64,000 nt of DNA from Psychroflexus aestuariivivens (GCF_004010055.1 NZ_RQVT01000025.1:30815-94814), one strand, 5' to 3'; positions 1 through 9,920 are shown, counted from the stretch's first letter. Made by a program: numbers and translations. Notes: a model not told the origin generated them from the letters alone.

Positions 1-46
1 AAGCAGATTCGCAATTTCCGTTAAAATTTAAATAAGTGTTGATCAT
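1..46 (-). CDS. VOC family (PhnB-like) protein, 5' fragment
   Basis: An ATG on the minus strand at 46-44 opens a frame that runs off the left edge and reads MINTYLNFNGNCESA. This matches the usual start of PhnB-like vicinal-oxygen-chelate proteins, which begin with a short beta strand and an NFNGN-type turn. It lies 21 nt downstream of another VOC gene on the same strand, so it is probably the third gene of a small SRPBCC-VOC-VOC operon. Only 15 residues are visible, so the family call rests on this short N-terminus. Confidence 0.6.
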   Translation of the reverse strand, partial: MINTYLNFNGNCESA

Positions 47-67
47 TTTCGTGTTTTTAGATAAAAA

Positions 68-751
68 TTAGTCATTGAACATAAAGACCCCAAGTCCGCC
101 AGGATCTTTTAAAATAACATTATCAACAATGTTTTTGTCATTAAAATGTGTAATTTCTTCGGCAAATGAAATGTTTTTTTCTCTTATGGTTTGAATGCGA
201 TCGAAATTGCTTTTTCCATTGAAAAACGTCAAAGAAGGATTGAAAAATAAGTGTGGACAAGTCTGGATTTGCATAAAACTTATGCAAAATCCAAAGTCAT
301 TTTCTAAAGTCATCCAACTTTTATCCATACCGCCCATTTTTAATTTAAAACCAAGTGAATCCCATAAATTGAAAGCTGAAAACATATCTAAGGTTTCTAA
401 ACTAAGGCCAGCAAAATTACCCAATAATGATGTTTTAGTTAATTTCAATTCAGGCAAATCTATCTTATCTTCAGAAATTTGTATCGTAGTATTGTGTGTT
501 CTAAAAACTTTGCAGCTTTCGAAATTCACTATTTTGGTGTGCTTTTGAAGGTTTTCAGTTAAATTTGCCAAATCATCTACGAATATTTTTAGCCCAACTC
601 TAGCGAATTTATCGGGGTTGATTTGCAAATAAAACTGACCGTCTGAAAACAAATTATCTATAGAGGATTCACATTTAGTAAACCCAAGTGCTGTATAGAA
701 GTCAATGCTTTTTTGCAGATCTCCTGTTGGTGTTTGAATGATGATTTTCAT
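68..751 (-). CDS. VOC (glyoxalase/bleomycin-resistance fold) family protein
   Basis: A 227-residue protein with the layout of a VOC-superfamily protein. The first half opens with IIIQTPTGDLQKSIDFYTALGF, the typical beta-alpha start of a glyoxalase module. A second, more divergent half follows from about residue 115. No signal peptide or membrane segment is seen, so it should be cytosolic. The start codon shares one base with the stop of the upstream SRPBCC gene (751), which suggests translational coupling. Substrate and metal dependence cannot be read from sequence; the metal-binding His/Glu set of true glyoxalase I is not obvious. Confidence 0.75.
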   Translation of the reverse strand: MKIIIQTPTGDLQKSIDFYTALGFTKCESSIDNLFSDGQFYLQINPDKFARVGLKIFVDDLANLTENLQKHTKIVNFESCKVFRTHNTTIQISEDKIDLPELKLTKTSLLGNFAGLSLETLDMFSAFNLWDSLGFKLKMGGMDKSWMTLENDFGFCISFMQIQTCPHLFFNPSLTFFNGKSNFDRIQTIREKNISFAEEITHFNDKNIVDNVILKDPGGLGVFMFND

Positions 752-1188
752 TAAGCTTTAGATTCAGCAAAATTTTTGAAATCTGTGAGGTATTTTTCTG
801 TTTGTTTTCTAAACAATCCTGGCATAATCCAACCTAAAAATTTAAACGCACCTTTCATTTGGAATTCATTCTCAGAAATCATTTTTGTTGAATTTTCTGA
901 TATTTTGACAAAATAAGTGTGTTGTATATTTAAAGTAGTTCCCATTTGATAAGTTCCAGAAATTTGATCAGGCAAATCTTTATTCGTAATTGTTTCAACC
1001 ATAATCATATCCCGTTTTCCCATATTGAAATGTAATTCTGATTTTGCACCAACTTGACCAGGTTCACCTTCAATAAGTTTTACTTCTTGTAAACCTTTCA
1101 TCCATTTATACATATTTTCAACGCTATCGAACAATTCTACAACGCGTTGTCTCGGCAAACCGATATTAATTTCTACTTTATATTTCAT
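751..1188 (-). CDS. SRPBCC (START/Bet v 1-like) family protein
   Basis: A 145-residue cytosolic protein of the polyketide-cyclase/START type. It begins MKYKVEINIGLPRQRVVELF, the first strand and helix of the hydrophobic-cavity fold, and ends with the long C-terminal helix around PGLFRKQTEKYLTDFKNFAE. Such proteins bind small hydrophobic ligands; the ligand here is unknown. It is the first gene of the VOC-containing operon. A minus-strand TAACTTTG lies at 1218-1211, a good -7 element about 22 nt before the start codon. Confidence 0.75.
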   Translation of the reverse strand: MKYKVEINIGLPRQRVVELFDSVENMYKWMKGLQEVKLIEGEPGQVGAKSELHFNMGKRDMIMVETITNKDLPDQISGTYQMGTTLNIQHTYFVKISENSTKMISENEFQMKGAFKFLGWIMPGLFRKQTEKYLTDFKNFAESKA

Positions 1189-1210
1189 ACTTTGATTACT
1201 ATGATTTTTT

Positions 1211-1218
1211 CAAAGTTA
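1211..1218 (-). promoter_or_regulatory. Putative -7 element (TAnnTTTG) of the SRPBCC-VOC operon
   Basis: The minus strand reads TAACTTTG, an exact match to the Bacteroidota primary-sigma -7 consensus TAnnTTTG, 22 nt upstream of the ATG at 1188. No TTG was found 19-20 nt further upstream, so the -33 element is weak or absent. Confidence 0.4.
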
Positions 1219-1340
1219 ATAGATTTCAGAATATAAAAAACTTCAATAAAACATTTGAAGCTTAAAAATGAAAAAAGTTGTACTCTAACAATCTTAAAAA
1301 TTGAAAGCGTTTATTATATTTATGATTTCAAACGAATATC

Positions 1341-2831
1341 ATGAAGAATATCACATTTTTTATTTGCTTTTTTTTCTTTAGCCTAGGATTTGCTCAGGAT
1401 AGAATTTTCATACCAGAAATGAGTAAAACCACAAATCATAATGTCACTATAAACGGTTCAAAAATAAATTATAGTGCTGAAGTTGGTATGCAACCTGTTT
1501 GGAATAAAGAAGGAAAAGCGATAGCAAGCTTGCATTATACATATTATAGTGTTCCAAAATCCAAAACAAATAAAAGTGAAGAAAGACCGCTTGTAATTTC
1601 ATTTAATGGCGGCCCTGGTTCTGCGTCAGTATGGATGCATTTGGCATATACAGGTCCCAGAATTCTAAATATTAGTGATGAGGGTTTCCCTATTCAACCT
1701 TATGGATACAAGGAAAATCCACATAGCATTTTAGATGTAGCCGACATCGTTTATATCAACCCTGTCAACACTGGTTATTCACGACCTACATTAGGTGAAG
1801 AAGGCAATTTTGATAAATCCAAATTCTTTGGTGTTAACGCTGATGTTTCATATCTAGCTGAATGGATCAATACATTTGTAAGCAGAAAAAATAAATGGTT
1901 GGCTCCCAAATATCTGATTGGAGAAAGTTATGGAACGACTCGTGTTTCTGGCTTGGCAAATGAACTTCAAAACCAACATTGGATGTACATCAACGGTGTC
2001 ATTTTAGTTTCTCCTACAGAATTAGGAATTGAGAGAGATGGTCCAGTGGAAATTGCTGATAGATTGCCTTATTTTACTGCTGCAGCGTGGTATCATGAAA
2101 AGCTTAACCAGGAAATGCAATCGCAACCCATTTTGAAATTGTTGGATGAAGTTGAAAAATTCACTATAGAAGAGTTGTTACCTGCTTTGACTAAAGGTGG
2201 GTTTCTTTCAAATGAAAAAAAAGTGGAAATGGCTCGGAAAATGTCACGTTATTCTGGCATAAGTCAAGAGATTTATTTGCAAAATAACCTAGAATTACCT
2301 TTCAACTTATTCTGGAAAACTTTAAAAATTGAAGACGGATATACGATCGGTCGATTGGACTCTAGATATTTAGGTTTAGATGAAAAAGAAGCTGGCATCC
2401 GCCCAGATTATAATGCTGAATTAACCTCTTGGTTGCAAGCCTTTACGCCAGCTATAAATCATTATTTGAAACATGAATTAGAGTTTGATACAGACGTAAA
2501 GTATAATATGTTTGGGAATGTTTATCCTTGGGATCGAAACAAGAACAATAATTCTGGAAAGCAGTTAAGGCAAGCCATGGCTCAAAATCCAAGTATGGAA
2601 GTGATGATCCAATCTGGTCTTTTTGATGGTGCTACAACGTATTTTAACGCAAAATATACCATGTGGCATATCGATGAAAGCGGAAAAATGCGAGACAGAT
2701 TTCATTTTAAGACTTACGAAAGTGGTCACATGATGTATTTGCGGAAAGAAGATTTAGAAAGTGCAAATGCAGATATTAGAAAATTCATAAAAAACAATCT
2801 ACCTAAGTCAAAATCTCCTATTAAATATTAA
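1341..2831 (+). CDS. S10 family serine carboxypeptidase
   Basis: A 496-residue secreted peptidase of the carboxypeptidase Y/S10 family, which removes C-terminal residues from peptides. A signal peptide of about 18 residues ends FSLGFAQ. The oxyanion-hole region reads SFNGGPGSASVW (about residues 88-99), the nucleophile motif is GESYG with Ser196, and the later FDGAT and SGHMMY segments carry the expected catalytic Asp and His. Length is normal for bacterial S10 members. It stands alone, divergent from the SRPBCC operon, with a 159-bp gap before the next gene. Likely periplasmic or exported; the physiological substrate is unknown. Confidence 0.9.
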   Translation: MKNITFFICFFFFSLGFAQDRIFIPEMSKTTNHNVTINGSKINYSAEVGMQPVWNKEGKAIASLHYTYYSVPKSKTNKSEERPLVISFNGGPGSASVWMHLAYTGPRILNISDEGFPIQPYGYKENPHSILDVADIVYINPVNTGYSRPTLGEEGNFDKSKFFGVNADVSYLAEWINTFVSRKNKWLAPKYLIGESYGTTRVSGLANELQNQHWMYINGVILVSPTELGIERDGPVEIADRLPYFTAAAWYHEKLNQEMQSQPILKLLDEVEKFTIEELLPALTKGGFLSNEKKVEMARKMSRYSGISQEIYLQNNLELPFNLFWKTLKIEDGYTIGRLDSRYLGLDEKEAGIRPDYNAELTSWLQAFTPAINHYLKHELEFDTDVKYNMFGNVYPWDRNKNNNSGKQLRQAMAQNPSMEVMIQSGLFDGATTYFNAKYTMWHIDESGKMRDRFHFKTYESGHMMYLRKEDLESANADIRKFIKNNLPKSKSPIKY

Positions 2832-2955
2832 TTAAGAACTTGAAATATTGATAGTTTTGCATTAAGAGGTTTGATAATATTTTAAGCTAATTTATTTTTT
2901 TGGAACATTTTAAATTTTAATATTTGGGATATGTAATATGTTATTAAATAATCTA

Positions 2956-2963
2956 TATATTTG
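2956..2963 (+). promoter_or_regulatory. Putative -7 element for the beta-barrel gene
   Basis: TATATTTG matches the Bacteroidota TAnnTTTG element 27 nt before the ATG at 2991. The region 19-20 nt upstream has no TTG, so this is only a half-supported promoter. Confidence 0.4.
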
Positions 2964-2990
2964 TAATCTAACTAATTAATTTTCACGAGA

Positions 2991-3668
2991 ATGAAATTTA
3001 TTATATCACTAACTTTACTACTGTTTGTCTTCACCAATCTGAATGCCCAAGACACCAATTGGTCTACGTCTTTTGATATAGGATTTGCTAATGCAAATGG
3101 TTCATTCACACCTAATTATTCAGCTTCAGAATTAAATAATCTTACAGGATCTTTTGGAGTAAGGTATATGTTTGATTCTAGAAGATACTACTTAAGACCT
3201 TACGGAATTGAACTGAAAGGTGGATTTACAAATCTTTCAGGTGATAGTGGCTCCGAACCTTTTGAAACCAGCGTTTACCATATTACTCTAAACGGTGTTA
3301 TAGATGTGCAAGATGCTTTTAAAATTGATGACAGAGATTGGCCCTATGGTCTAAATCTTTATACCAATTTAGGAGTTGGTGCAGCACATTATACATTTAG
3401 TGGAGATGCTGTTTATTCGGATATTTCAGACGGTTACATTCTTGATGGCGACGATTTAATTACTTTAAATCTTGGCATCACACCAGAATTTCAAGTTTCT
3501 AGAGAACTTGCAATCTCTTTAAATTTCACTTATAGCATGTTTGCAAGTCCAGATTTCACTTTTGATGGTAACCAAAGTGTCCAAAATGCAGGTGTCAGCG
3601 ATTTTGACCCTACAATGTTTAGAGCTACTTTCGGCATAACCTATTATATTTTTTCAGGATATAGATAA
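2991..3668 (+). CDS. Outer-membrane beta-barrel protein of unknown function
   Basis: A 225-residue protein with a signal peptide of about 19 residues ending FTNLNAQ. The rest shows alternating aromatic and polar strands (for example FGVRYMFDSRRYYLRPYG and MFRATFGITYYIFSGY) typical of small 8-10 strand outer-membrane barrels. The last residues end in an aromatic-rich strand, as expected for Bam-dependent insertion. It is monocistronic: it has its own -7 element and is followed by a strong hairpin terminator at 3688-3724. No specific function is recognised. Confidence 0.7.
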   Translation: MKFIISLTLLLFVFTNLNAQDTNWSTSFDIGFANANGSFTPNYSASELNNLTGSFGVRYMFDSRRYYLRPYGIELKGGFTNLSGDSGSEPFETSVYHITLNGVIDVQDAFKIDDRDWPYGLNLYTNLGVGAAHYTFSGDAVYSDISDGYILDGDDLITLNLGITPEFQVSRELAISLNFTYSMFASPDFTFDGNQSVQNAGVSDFDPTMFRATFGITYYIFSGYR

Positions 3669-3687
3669 AATATCAATTGTTTAATTG

Positions 3688-3724
3688 AAAGCCTTAATAC
3701 AAAAATTTGTTTTAAGGCTTTTTT
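3688..3724 (+). terminator. Rho-independent terminator after the beta-barrel gene
   Basis: Arms AAAGCCTTAA (3688-3697) and TTAAGGCTTT (3712-3721) form a 10-bp stem, followed by a T-run. It lies 20 nt after the stop at 3668. Confidence 0.8.
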
Positions 3725-3802
3725 TTTAACCAAAAGTAATTGATTTTACAAAAAATTGTAGAAATATTGAAAATTCTGTATTTTCAACTAAAATTTGAAC
3801 TT

Positions 3803-4498
3803 ATGATTAATAAAACTGTAAATAACGTTACCGAAGCTTTAGAAGGCGTCCACGACGGAATGACATTCATGCTAGGCGGGTTTGGCTTAAGCGGAATCCC
3901 AGAAAACAGCATTCAGGAACTAGTGAAACGAAATATAAAAGATGTCACTTGTATTTCTAACAATGCAGGTGTTGATGATTTCGGCCTTGGTTTGTTGTTA
4001 AAAAAACAACAAATTAAAAAAATGATTTCCTCTTATGTCGGTGAAAATGCCGAGTTTGAACGACAAATGTTGAGTGGCGAATTAGAAGTAGACCTTATTC
4101 CACAAGGTACACTAGCCGAACGTTGCAGAGCAGCGCAAAATGGTATTCCAGCATTTTATACACCTGCCGGTTACGGAACTGAAGTTGCTGAAGGGAAGGA
4201 AGTACGTGAATTTGATGGTAAACCCCATATCATGGAAACCGCTTTTAAAGCTGATTTTGCATTCATAAAAGCTTGGAAAGGTGATGAAGCTGGAAATTTA
4301 ATTTTCAAAGGCACAGCAAGAAACTTTAATCCTGTAATGTGTGGCGCGGCAAAAATAACAGTGGTTGAAGTCGAAGAACTCGTTAAACCAGGTGAATTAG
4401 ATCCAAATTTCGTTCACATTCCTGGTGTTTTTGTACAACGAATTTTTCAAGGTGAAAAGTATGAAAAACGCATAGAACAAAGAACAACTCGTGCTTAA
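3803..4498 (+). CDS. scoA: 3-oxoacid CoA-transferase subunit A
   Basis: A 231-residue alpha subunit of a succinyl-CoA:3-ketoacid CoA-transferase (SCOT). The enzyme moves CoA from succinyl-CoA to acetoacetate for ketone-body or branched-chain amino-acid breakdown. Family features include [18 protein letters not shown] near residue 30, [16 protein letters not shown] in the middle, and [17 protein letters not shown] near the C-terminus. I start at the ATG at 3803 (MINKTVNN) rather than an upstream TTG at 3740, because homologues begin at this point and the extra 21 residues are low-complexity. The B subunit follows after 23 nt, so the two make one operon and a heteromeric enzyme. Confidence 0.93.
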   Translation: MINKTVNNVTEALEGVHDGMTFMLGGFGLSGIPENSIQELVKRNIKDVTCISNNAGVDDFGLGLLLKKQQIKKMISSYVGENAEFERQMLSGELEVDLIPQGTLAERCRAAQNGIPAFYTPAGYGTEVAEGKEVREFDGKPHIMETAFKADFAFIKAWKGDEAGNLIFKGTARNFNPVMCGAAKITVVEVEELVKPGELDPNFVHIPGVFVQRIFQGEKYEKRIEQRTTRA

Positions 4499-4521
4499 TT
4501 TAATTCAGAAAGGAAGATATT

Positions 4522-5175
4522 ATGTTAGATAAAAATGGAATTGCAAAACGAATAGCAAAAGAAGTTCAAGATGGATTTTATGTCAATTTAGGGATTGGCA
4601 TTCCAACTCTTGTGGCAAATTATGTCAGAAATGATATTGAGGTCGAGTTTCAAAGTGAAAACGGAATTCTTGGCATGGGACCATTTCCTAAAGAAGAAGA
4701 TGTAGACGCAGACCTCATAAACGCTGGAAAACAAACCATAACAGCTTTACCAGGCGCGAGTTTTTTTGACTCGGCTCTAAGTTTTGGAATGATTAGAGGT
4801 CAGCATGTTGACTTAACGATTCTTGGCGCAATGGAAGTTGCGCAAAACGGAAACATTGCCAACTGGAAAATTCCTGGTAAGATGGTTAAAGGTATGGGCG
4901 GTGCAATGGATTTAGTTGGTTCGGCTAAGAATATAATCGTTGCCATGATGCACACAAACAAAGCTGGACAGTCTAAACTTTTGAAATCTTGTTCACTCCC
5001 ACTAACTGGTGTAGAGTGCGTGACAAAAATTGTTACCAACTTAGCTGTTCTTGATATTGATAAAGGTCAGTTTAGATTGCTAGAACGCGCACCAGGCGTT
5101 AGCGTTGAAGATATTCAAAAAGCTACAGAAGGTGATTTGATTGTAGAAGGCGATATTCCTGAAATGAAAATTTGA
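4522..5175 (+). CDS. scoB: 3-oxoacid CoA-transferase subunit B
   Basis: A 217-residue beta subunit of the SCOT enzyme. It carries the GIGIPT nucleotide-side motif near residue 24 and the SENGILG motif whose Glu46 is the residue that forms the covalent glutamyl-CoA intermediate in this family. It also has the conserved GGAMDLV segment around residue 131. It pairs with the A subunit immediately upstream. Transcription ends at the palindromic hairpin at 5186-5237, which it shares with the convergent atpDC operon. Confidence 0.94.
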   Translation: MLDKNGIAKRIAKEVQDGFYVNLGIGIPTLVANYVRNDIEVEFQSENGILGMGPFPKEEDVDADLINAGKQTITALPGASFFDSALSFGMIRGQHVDLTILGAMEVAQNGNIANWKIPGKMVKGMGGAMDLVGSAKNIIVAMMHTNKAGQSKLLKSCSLPLTGVECVTKIVTNLAVLDIDKGQFRLLERAPGVSVEDIQKATEGDLIVEGDIPEMKI

Positions 5176-5185
5176 TTCATATAAT

Positions 5186-5237
5186 ATTATAAAATTAAAA
5201 AGCCAGATTTTAAAATCTGGCTTTTTAATTTTATAAT
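5186..5237. terminator. Bidirectional terminator; perfect 52-bp palindrome
   Basis: Positions 5186-5211 and 5212-5237 are exact reverse complements (26-bp arms with no spacer), with AGCCAGATTTT / AAAATCTGGCT at the core and A/T-rich outer arms. It lies between the convergent scoB (+) and atpC (-) stop codons and would fold into a terminator hairpin in either transcript. Confidence 0.9.
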
Positions 5238-5250
5238 TCAGTTGATTGAT

Positions 5251-5526
5251 TTAATCAACCAAAATAATAACTTTATTATCATTCAGTTCTATAACACCTC
5301 CAGAAATATCAAAGCAATATTTTCCGTCAGATTGGTAAAACTTATCTTTCACATGCTTAGGTAAATTTACAGATTGATCCACTTTTATCGACCCTTTTTT
5401 CAATACTGAAACTACTGGCGCGTGATTATCCAGCATCTGAAATTCTCCATTGATGCCTGGTACACTAACCGAACTTACATCTTCGCTTAATAAAACTTGT
5501 TCTGGATTTACAATCTCTAAATGCAT
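5251..5526 (-). CDS. atpC: F1Fo ATP synthase epsilon subunit
   Basis: A 91-residue epsilon subunit of the F1 sector, connecting rotor and catalytic head. It contains only the N-terminal beta-sandwich (EIVNPEQVLLSEDVSSVSVPG, GINGEFQMLDNHAPVVSVLK). The usual C-terminal helical hairpin of about 45 residues, which inhibits hydrolysis in many bacteria, is absent; short epsilon subunits are the norm in Bacteroidota. It is co-transcribed with atpD (18 nt gap), and the terminator at 5186-5237 follows. Confidence 0.92.
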   Translation of the reverse strand: MHLEIVNPEQVLLSEDVSSVSVPGINGEFQMLDNHAPVVSVLKKGSIKVDQSVNLPKHVKDKFYQSDGKYCFDISGGVIELNDNKVIILVD

Positions 5527-5544
5527 TTATCAAATATTTTGAAA

Positions 5545-7056
<1,512 letters not shown>

Positions 7057-7110
7057 CTAAAGAATTTAATGTAAGTTTTTATCTCTCGAAAAATCGATTT
7101 TTTGATTTTG

Positions 7111-7118
7111 CAAATATA
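7111..7118 (-). promoter_or_regulatory. Putative -7 element of the atpDC operon
   Basis: The minus strand reads TATATTTG, an exact TAnnTTTG match, leaving a leader of about 50 nt before the atpD start at 7053. No clear TTG element sits 19-20 nt upstream. The rest of the 211-bp gap 7054-7264 shows no gene. Confidence 0.45.
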
Positions 7119-7264
7119 GATTATTTAAATAAACTTGGACTTAATATTGAAAAATTTATTGGTATTCTAAATTTTATTCTAAAGTTATTTTTTAGAATAA
7201 CTATAAAAAAACAATTGATCTTTTGAGTTTTCAGCAGAATTACTACTGATTTAAGCTATATTAT

Positions 7265-7834
7265 TTAGGGAATTATATCTAAAGCTAAATCGAAATGTAT
7301 ATCGATTTCTTCATCAACAACTATCATCCCCATCATTTTCTTTGGAGCTACCAAGTCAAAATCACAGATATTGACTAATAATTCTCCAACATATCTATCA
7401 TTTTCAAATTTTTCTACTTTGAAATTATATGTATTGGAAATTCCGGCTAGTTTTACTCTTGAAGTGATTTTAAATTCATTTCCTATATTCTCAATACTAA
7501 GCAATTCAATTTCAATTTCTGGGAACTGACTACTCGTAAGCAGTTCTCTAAAATCTTGATTAATCCTTCTGCCTCCACAATCGAATTCATCTGAAGCGAG
7601 CTTAATTTTAGTATTTTCAAACTTCAGTTTATTGTCACCTATGGTATATTTTACCTGCAAAACTTCGCCTCCCAAATTTCCTGTATAATGACAATCGAAT
7701 GAGTTTACATTAGAAGTACCTTTAATGTAAATTTCACTTTGTGTTTTCAGCAACACATCAACCGTGTTTGCTTTTTTAGAACTTATAAATACAAGCGAAA
7801 ATGCTGAAATCAATATTGAAAAAATAGTTTTCAT
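7265..7834 (-). CDS. YceI family periplasmic lipid-binding-like protein (second copy)
   Basis: A 189-residue YceI-like protein with a signal peptide (MKTIFSILISAFSLVFISS). It has the lipocalin-like strand pattern: EIYIKGTSNVNSFDCHYTG near residue 34, then FDCGGRRINQDFRELL and FPEIEIELLSI in the middle. YceI proteins form beta-barrel pockets that bind polyprenoid lipids; the ligand here is unknown. It is divergent from the copy at 9194-9781 and has an FDCGGRRINQDF motif typical of a distinct Bacteroidota subfamily. It lies downstream of the porin gene but is separated from it by a hairpin (7850-7887), so it may depend on read-through. Confidence 0.8.
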   Translation of the reverse strand: MKTIFSILISAFSLVFISSKKANTVDVLLKTQSEIYIKGTSNVNSFDCHYTGNLGGEVLQVKYTIGDNKLKFENTKIKLASDEFDCGGRRINQDFRELLTSSQFPEIEIELLSIENIGNEFKITSRVKLAGISNTYNFKVEKFENDRYVGELLVNICDFDLVAPKKMMGMIVVDEEIDIHFDLALDIIP

Positions 7835-7849
7835 AACTCAGAATTTAAA

Positions 7850-7887
7850 AAAAAGCTGCAATTCATGGATTCATGATGCAGCTTTTT
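7850..7887 (-). terminator. Hairpin terminator between porin and second YceI gene
   Basis: Arms AAAAAGCTGCA (7850-7860) and TGCAGCTTTTT (7877-7887) form an 11-bp stem with A/T runs on both sides. It lies 28 nt after the porin stop and 15 nt before the next start. There is little room for a separate promoter, so partial termination is likely and would lower expression of the second YceI gene. Confidence 0.75.
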
Positions 7888-7915
7888 CAGATTATTATAG
7901 GCTAATTCAATTTTT

Positions 7916-9175
7916 TTAGAAACTAATTACAGCTTCTAGCATAAGACCATCAAACTGTCCGTCTGCAAGAATACTTGTAGGATCAAAATCTGAATAGGTT
8001 TGTTTGACGTATTCAACTTTTGCCAAAATATTTTTGGTCATAAACCATCCTGCACCAAGTTGAAGTCTATCTACGCTAATATCTTGTCCAGGCGCTTGTT
8101 CACCATCTATAAAACTGTATCTACCGCCTACATAAAAGTCTTCAGTTTCACCAAAACGATACAATAAGTCTGCAGCGTAGTGATTGTAGGTTCTAGTTTC
8201 GGTATCACCAAAACCTTTACCAGAAGCATTTTCATAAAGCCCGAAGAACTCTAATCCTTTATATTTCACAAAAGGGTTAATCATAATTGAAGTTAACTCT
8301 GTAGATAATCCTGGGTTAATTCGACCAGAACGAAAATTACCGCTAGAGCTGGCTTCTACATCTTCCATAACTAAATAATATCTAGAACCTGCGCGGTCAC
8401 CGTCGTACAACCATGTTTTAGAAGATTCGCTTGTTGTGTAAATAGAACCTGTCAATCTAAATCTTAAGTCATCATTAAGCTGCTTATCATAACCTAATTT
8501 ACCAACAAAAGAAGCTTTTGTGTCGGTTTCTTCGACAGATTGGTTTAGTTTTCCGTTTGTAACCCCAAGCATTGCTATCCATCCATTTCTTCTGAAATAA
8601 CCTTCAAAACCAACTTCAGTTGTAAAAGCATCCATTAAATGGTTTCCAATAAATGGATTGTAAATAGTTGCTGCGTTATCAGATCGTCTAAAGTGTGCAT
8701 CACCATAGTTGATTTCCATGTGACCAAACTTGAACGTTAAATACTTCATCGCATCGGCCATAAAGCCCTCATTGATAAACTCAAGTTTATCAACTAATAA
8801 ATAGCCACCTTTTACATAAGGTTCTGGGTGGTGACGTGAAGACAAATAAGTTCTTAAGTGCATTCTCACACCATCATAAAGCGCCACGTCTAAATCTAAG
8901 TTGGCAGTTGCTAAATTGAAATTATCACCTAATGCTATTAAAGGCACAGCTCCATTATTCTCATGATCGATAGCTTGAAATTGAAGTGTGGAAGCACCGC
9001 CAATTCTAACTTTAACACCATCAAAAGTAGATACAGTGTCTTTTGGAGCTTCAAACATGGTTACACCGCGCTGATCACGTGGTCTAAAATTGTCTAAGTC
9101 TCGGTTTTGCGCAAATATAATTTGCGTACTTGCTAGCAAAACTAGCGTCATCATAATTTTTGCGAAAGATTTCAT
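7916..9175 (-). CDS. Porin-like outer-membrane protein
   Basis: A 419-residue outer-membrane protein with a signal peptide of about 22 residues ending TQIIFAQ. It has many amphipathic strands and ends in the aromatic-rich strand FDGLMLEAVISF, ending in Phe as is usual for Bam substrates. Segments such as YLTFKFGHMEINYGDAHFRRSDN and the FYVGGRYSFIDGE strand resemble phosphate-selective porin-like (OprO/OprP) proteins of Bacteroidota. It follows the YceI gene at 9194 after 18 nt, so the two form an operon. The substrate is not readable from sequence. Confidence 0.75.
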   Translation of the reverse strand: MKSFAKIMMTLVLLASTQIIFAQNRDLDNFRPRDQRGVTMFEAPKDTVSTFDGVKVRIGGASTLQFQAIDHENNGAVPLIALGDNFNLATANLDLDVALYDGVRMHLRTYLSSRHHPEPYVKGGYLLVDKLEFINEGFMADAMKYLTFKFGHMEINYGDAHFRRSDNAATIYNPFIGNHLMDAFTTEVGFEGYFRRNGWIAMLGVTNGKLNQSVEETDTKASFVGKLGYDKQLNDDLRFRLTGSIYTTSESSKTWLYDGDRAGSRYYLVMEDVEASSSGNFRSGRINPGLSTELTSIMINPFVKYKGLEFFGLYENASGKGFGDTETRTYNHYAADLLYRFGETEDFYVGGRYSFIDGEQAPGQDISVDRLQLGAGWFMTKNILAKVEYVKQTYSDFDPTSILADGQFDGLMLEAVISF

Positions 9176-9193
9176 AGTCTTAAAATTTAGTGT

Positions 9194-9781
9194 TTATAAG
9201 TATGTTAAGTTGAATTTAATTTTGACTTCCTCACCTGTGGTTATAGTTCCAAACAAAGCTGTTGGTGGTTCAACATCATAGTCTGTCATATTTATGCTTT
9301 TGGATGTCTTAATATTGAATTTGTTGTTATTCATAAGAATTTCCAAAGGAATCTCTACAGATTGGGTTTTACCAGCAATTGTCAATTCTCCTTTTATTAC
9401 AGCTGAAAATTCATCTGAACCATTGGATTTTAGAGATTTTGTATTTGTAAATACAAAATCAATACTTGGGTGTTTTTTCAATTTCAAAGCTTCGTAAGTA
9501 TTATTATCCATTTTACTTTTACCAGAATCGAAACTTTCTACCCAAACTTTAAGTGTTAAATCATTGATAGACGTTATTTTTTGACCCTTGGCGTCAAAAT
9601 GAATTGTGCCTTCAAATTTATTTACATCAATGACCCAATCGTGGATATTTGAAGTGCCTTCAATAAGAATATCACTGTTTGATAAATCGATATTTTTTTT
9701 TGTTTGTGAAAAGCCAACTAAAGCTGAACACATAAAAATAATCAGTGAAAGTTTTTTGACGTTTTGAACAACTGAATTCAT
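9194..9781 (-). CDS. YceI family protein (first copy)
   Basis: A 195-residue YceI protein with a signal peptide ending ALVGFSQ. It has the family strands DILIEGTSNIHDWVIDVNKFEG, then KMDNNTYEALKLKKHPSIDF and the C-terminal PPTALFGTITTGEEVKIKFNLTY segment. It is the first gene of the YceI-porin operon. A Crp/Fnr-like dyad (9859-9870) sits ahead of it at a position suited to an activator, so the operon is probably regulated by a redox or second-messenger signal. Confidence 0.88.
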   Translation of the reverse strand: MNSVVQNVKKLSLIIFMCSALVGFSQTKKNIDLSNSDILIEGTSNIHDWVIDVNKFEGTIHFDAKGQKITSINDLTLKVWVESFDSGKSKMDNNTYEALKLKKHPSIDFVFTNTKSLKSNGSDEFSAVIKGELTIAGKTQSVEIPLEILMNNNKFNIKTSKSINMTDYDVEPPTALFGTITTGEEVKIKFNLTYL

Positions 9782-9827
9782 AATTTTTGTGTTTTTAGAT
9801 TAAATTTTTTTAACCTGATTAACACTG

Positions 9828-9870
9828 CAAATATCAGTCGTAAGTTTTGTTAGATTTATGACAAATGTCA
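9828..9870 (-). promoter_or_regulatory. Promoter region of the YceI-porin operon with a Crp/Fnr-like dyad
   Basis: On the minus strand a GATATTTG sequence (9835-9828) resembles the -7 element TAnnTTTG with the first base changed. Upstream at 9870-9859 the strand reads TGACATTTGTCA, a dyad of TGACA and TGTCA that also fits TGA-N6-TCA, the half-site spacing of Crp/Fnr-family sites. Its centre is about 40 nt before the inferred transcription start, the usual class II activator position. The promoter and start site are inferred. Confidence 0.45.
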
Positions 9871-9920
9871 CTTATAGTGGAATCTGAAGGAATCAAACTG
9901 AAATTTATCAATACACAAAA

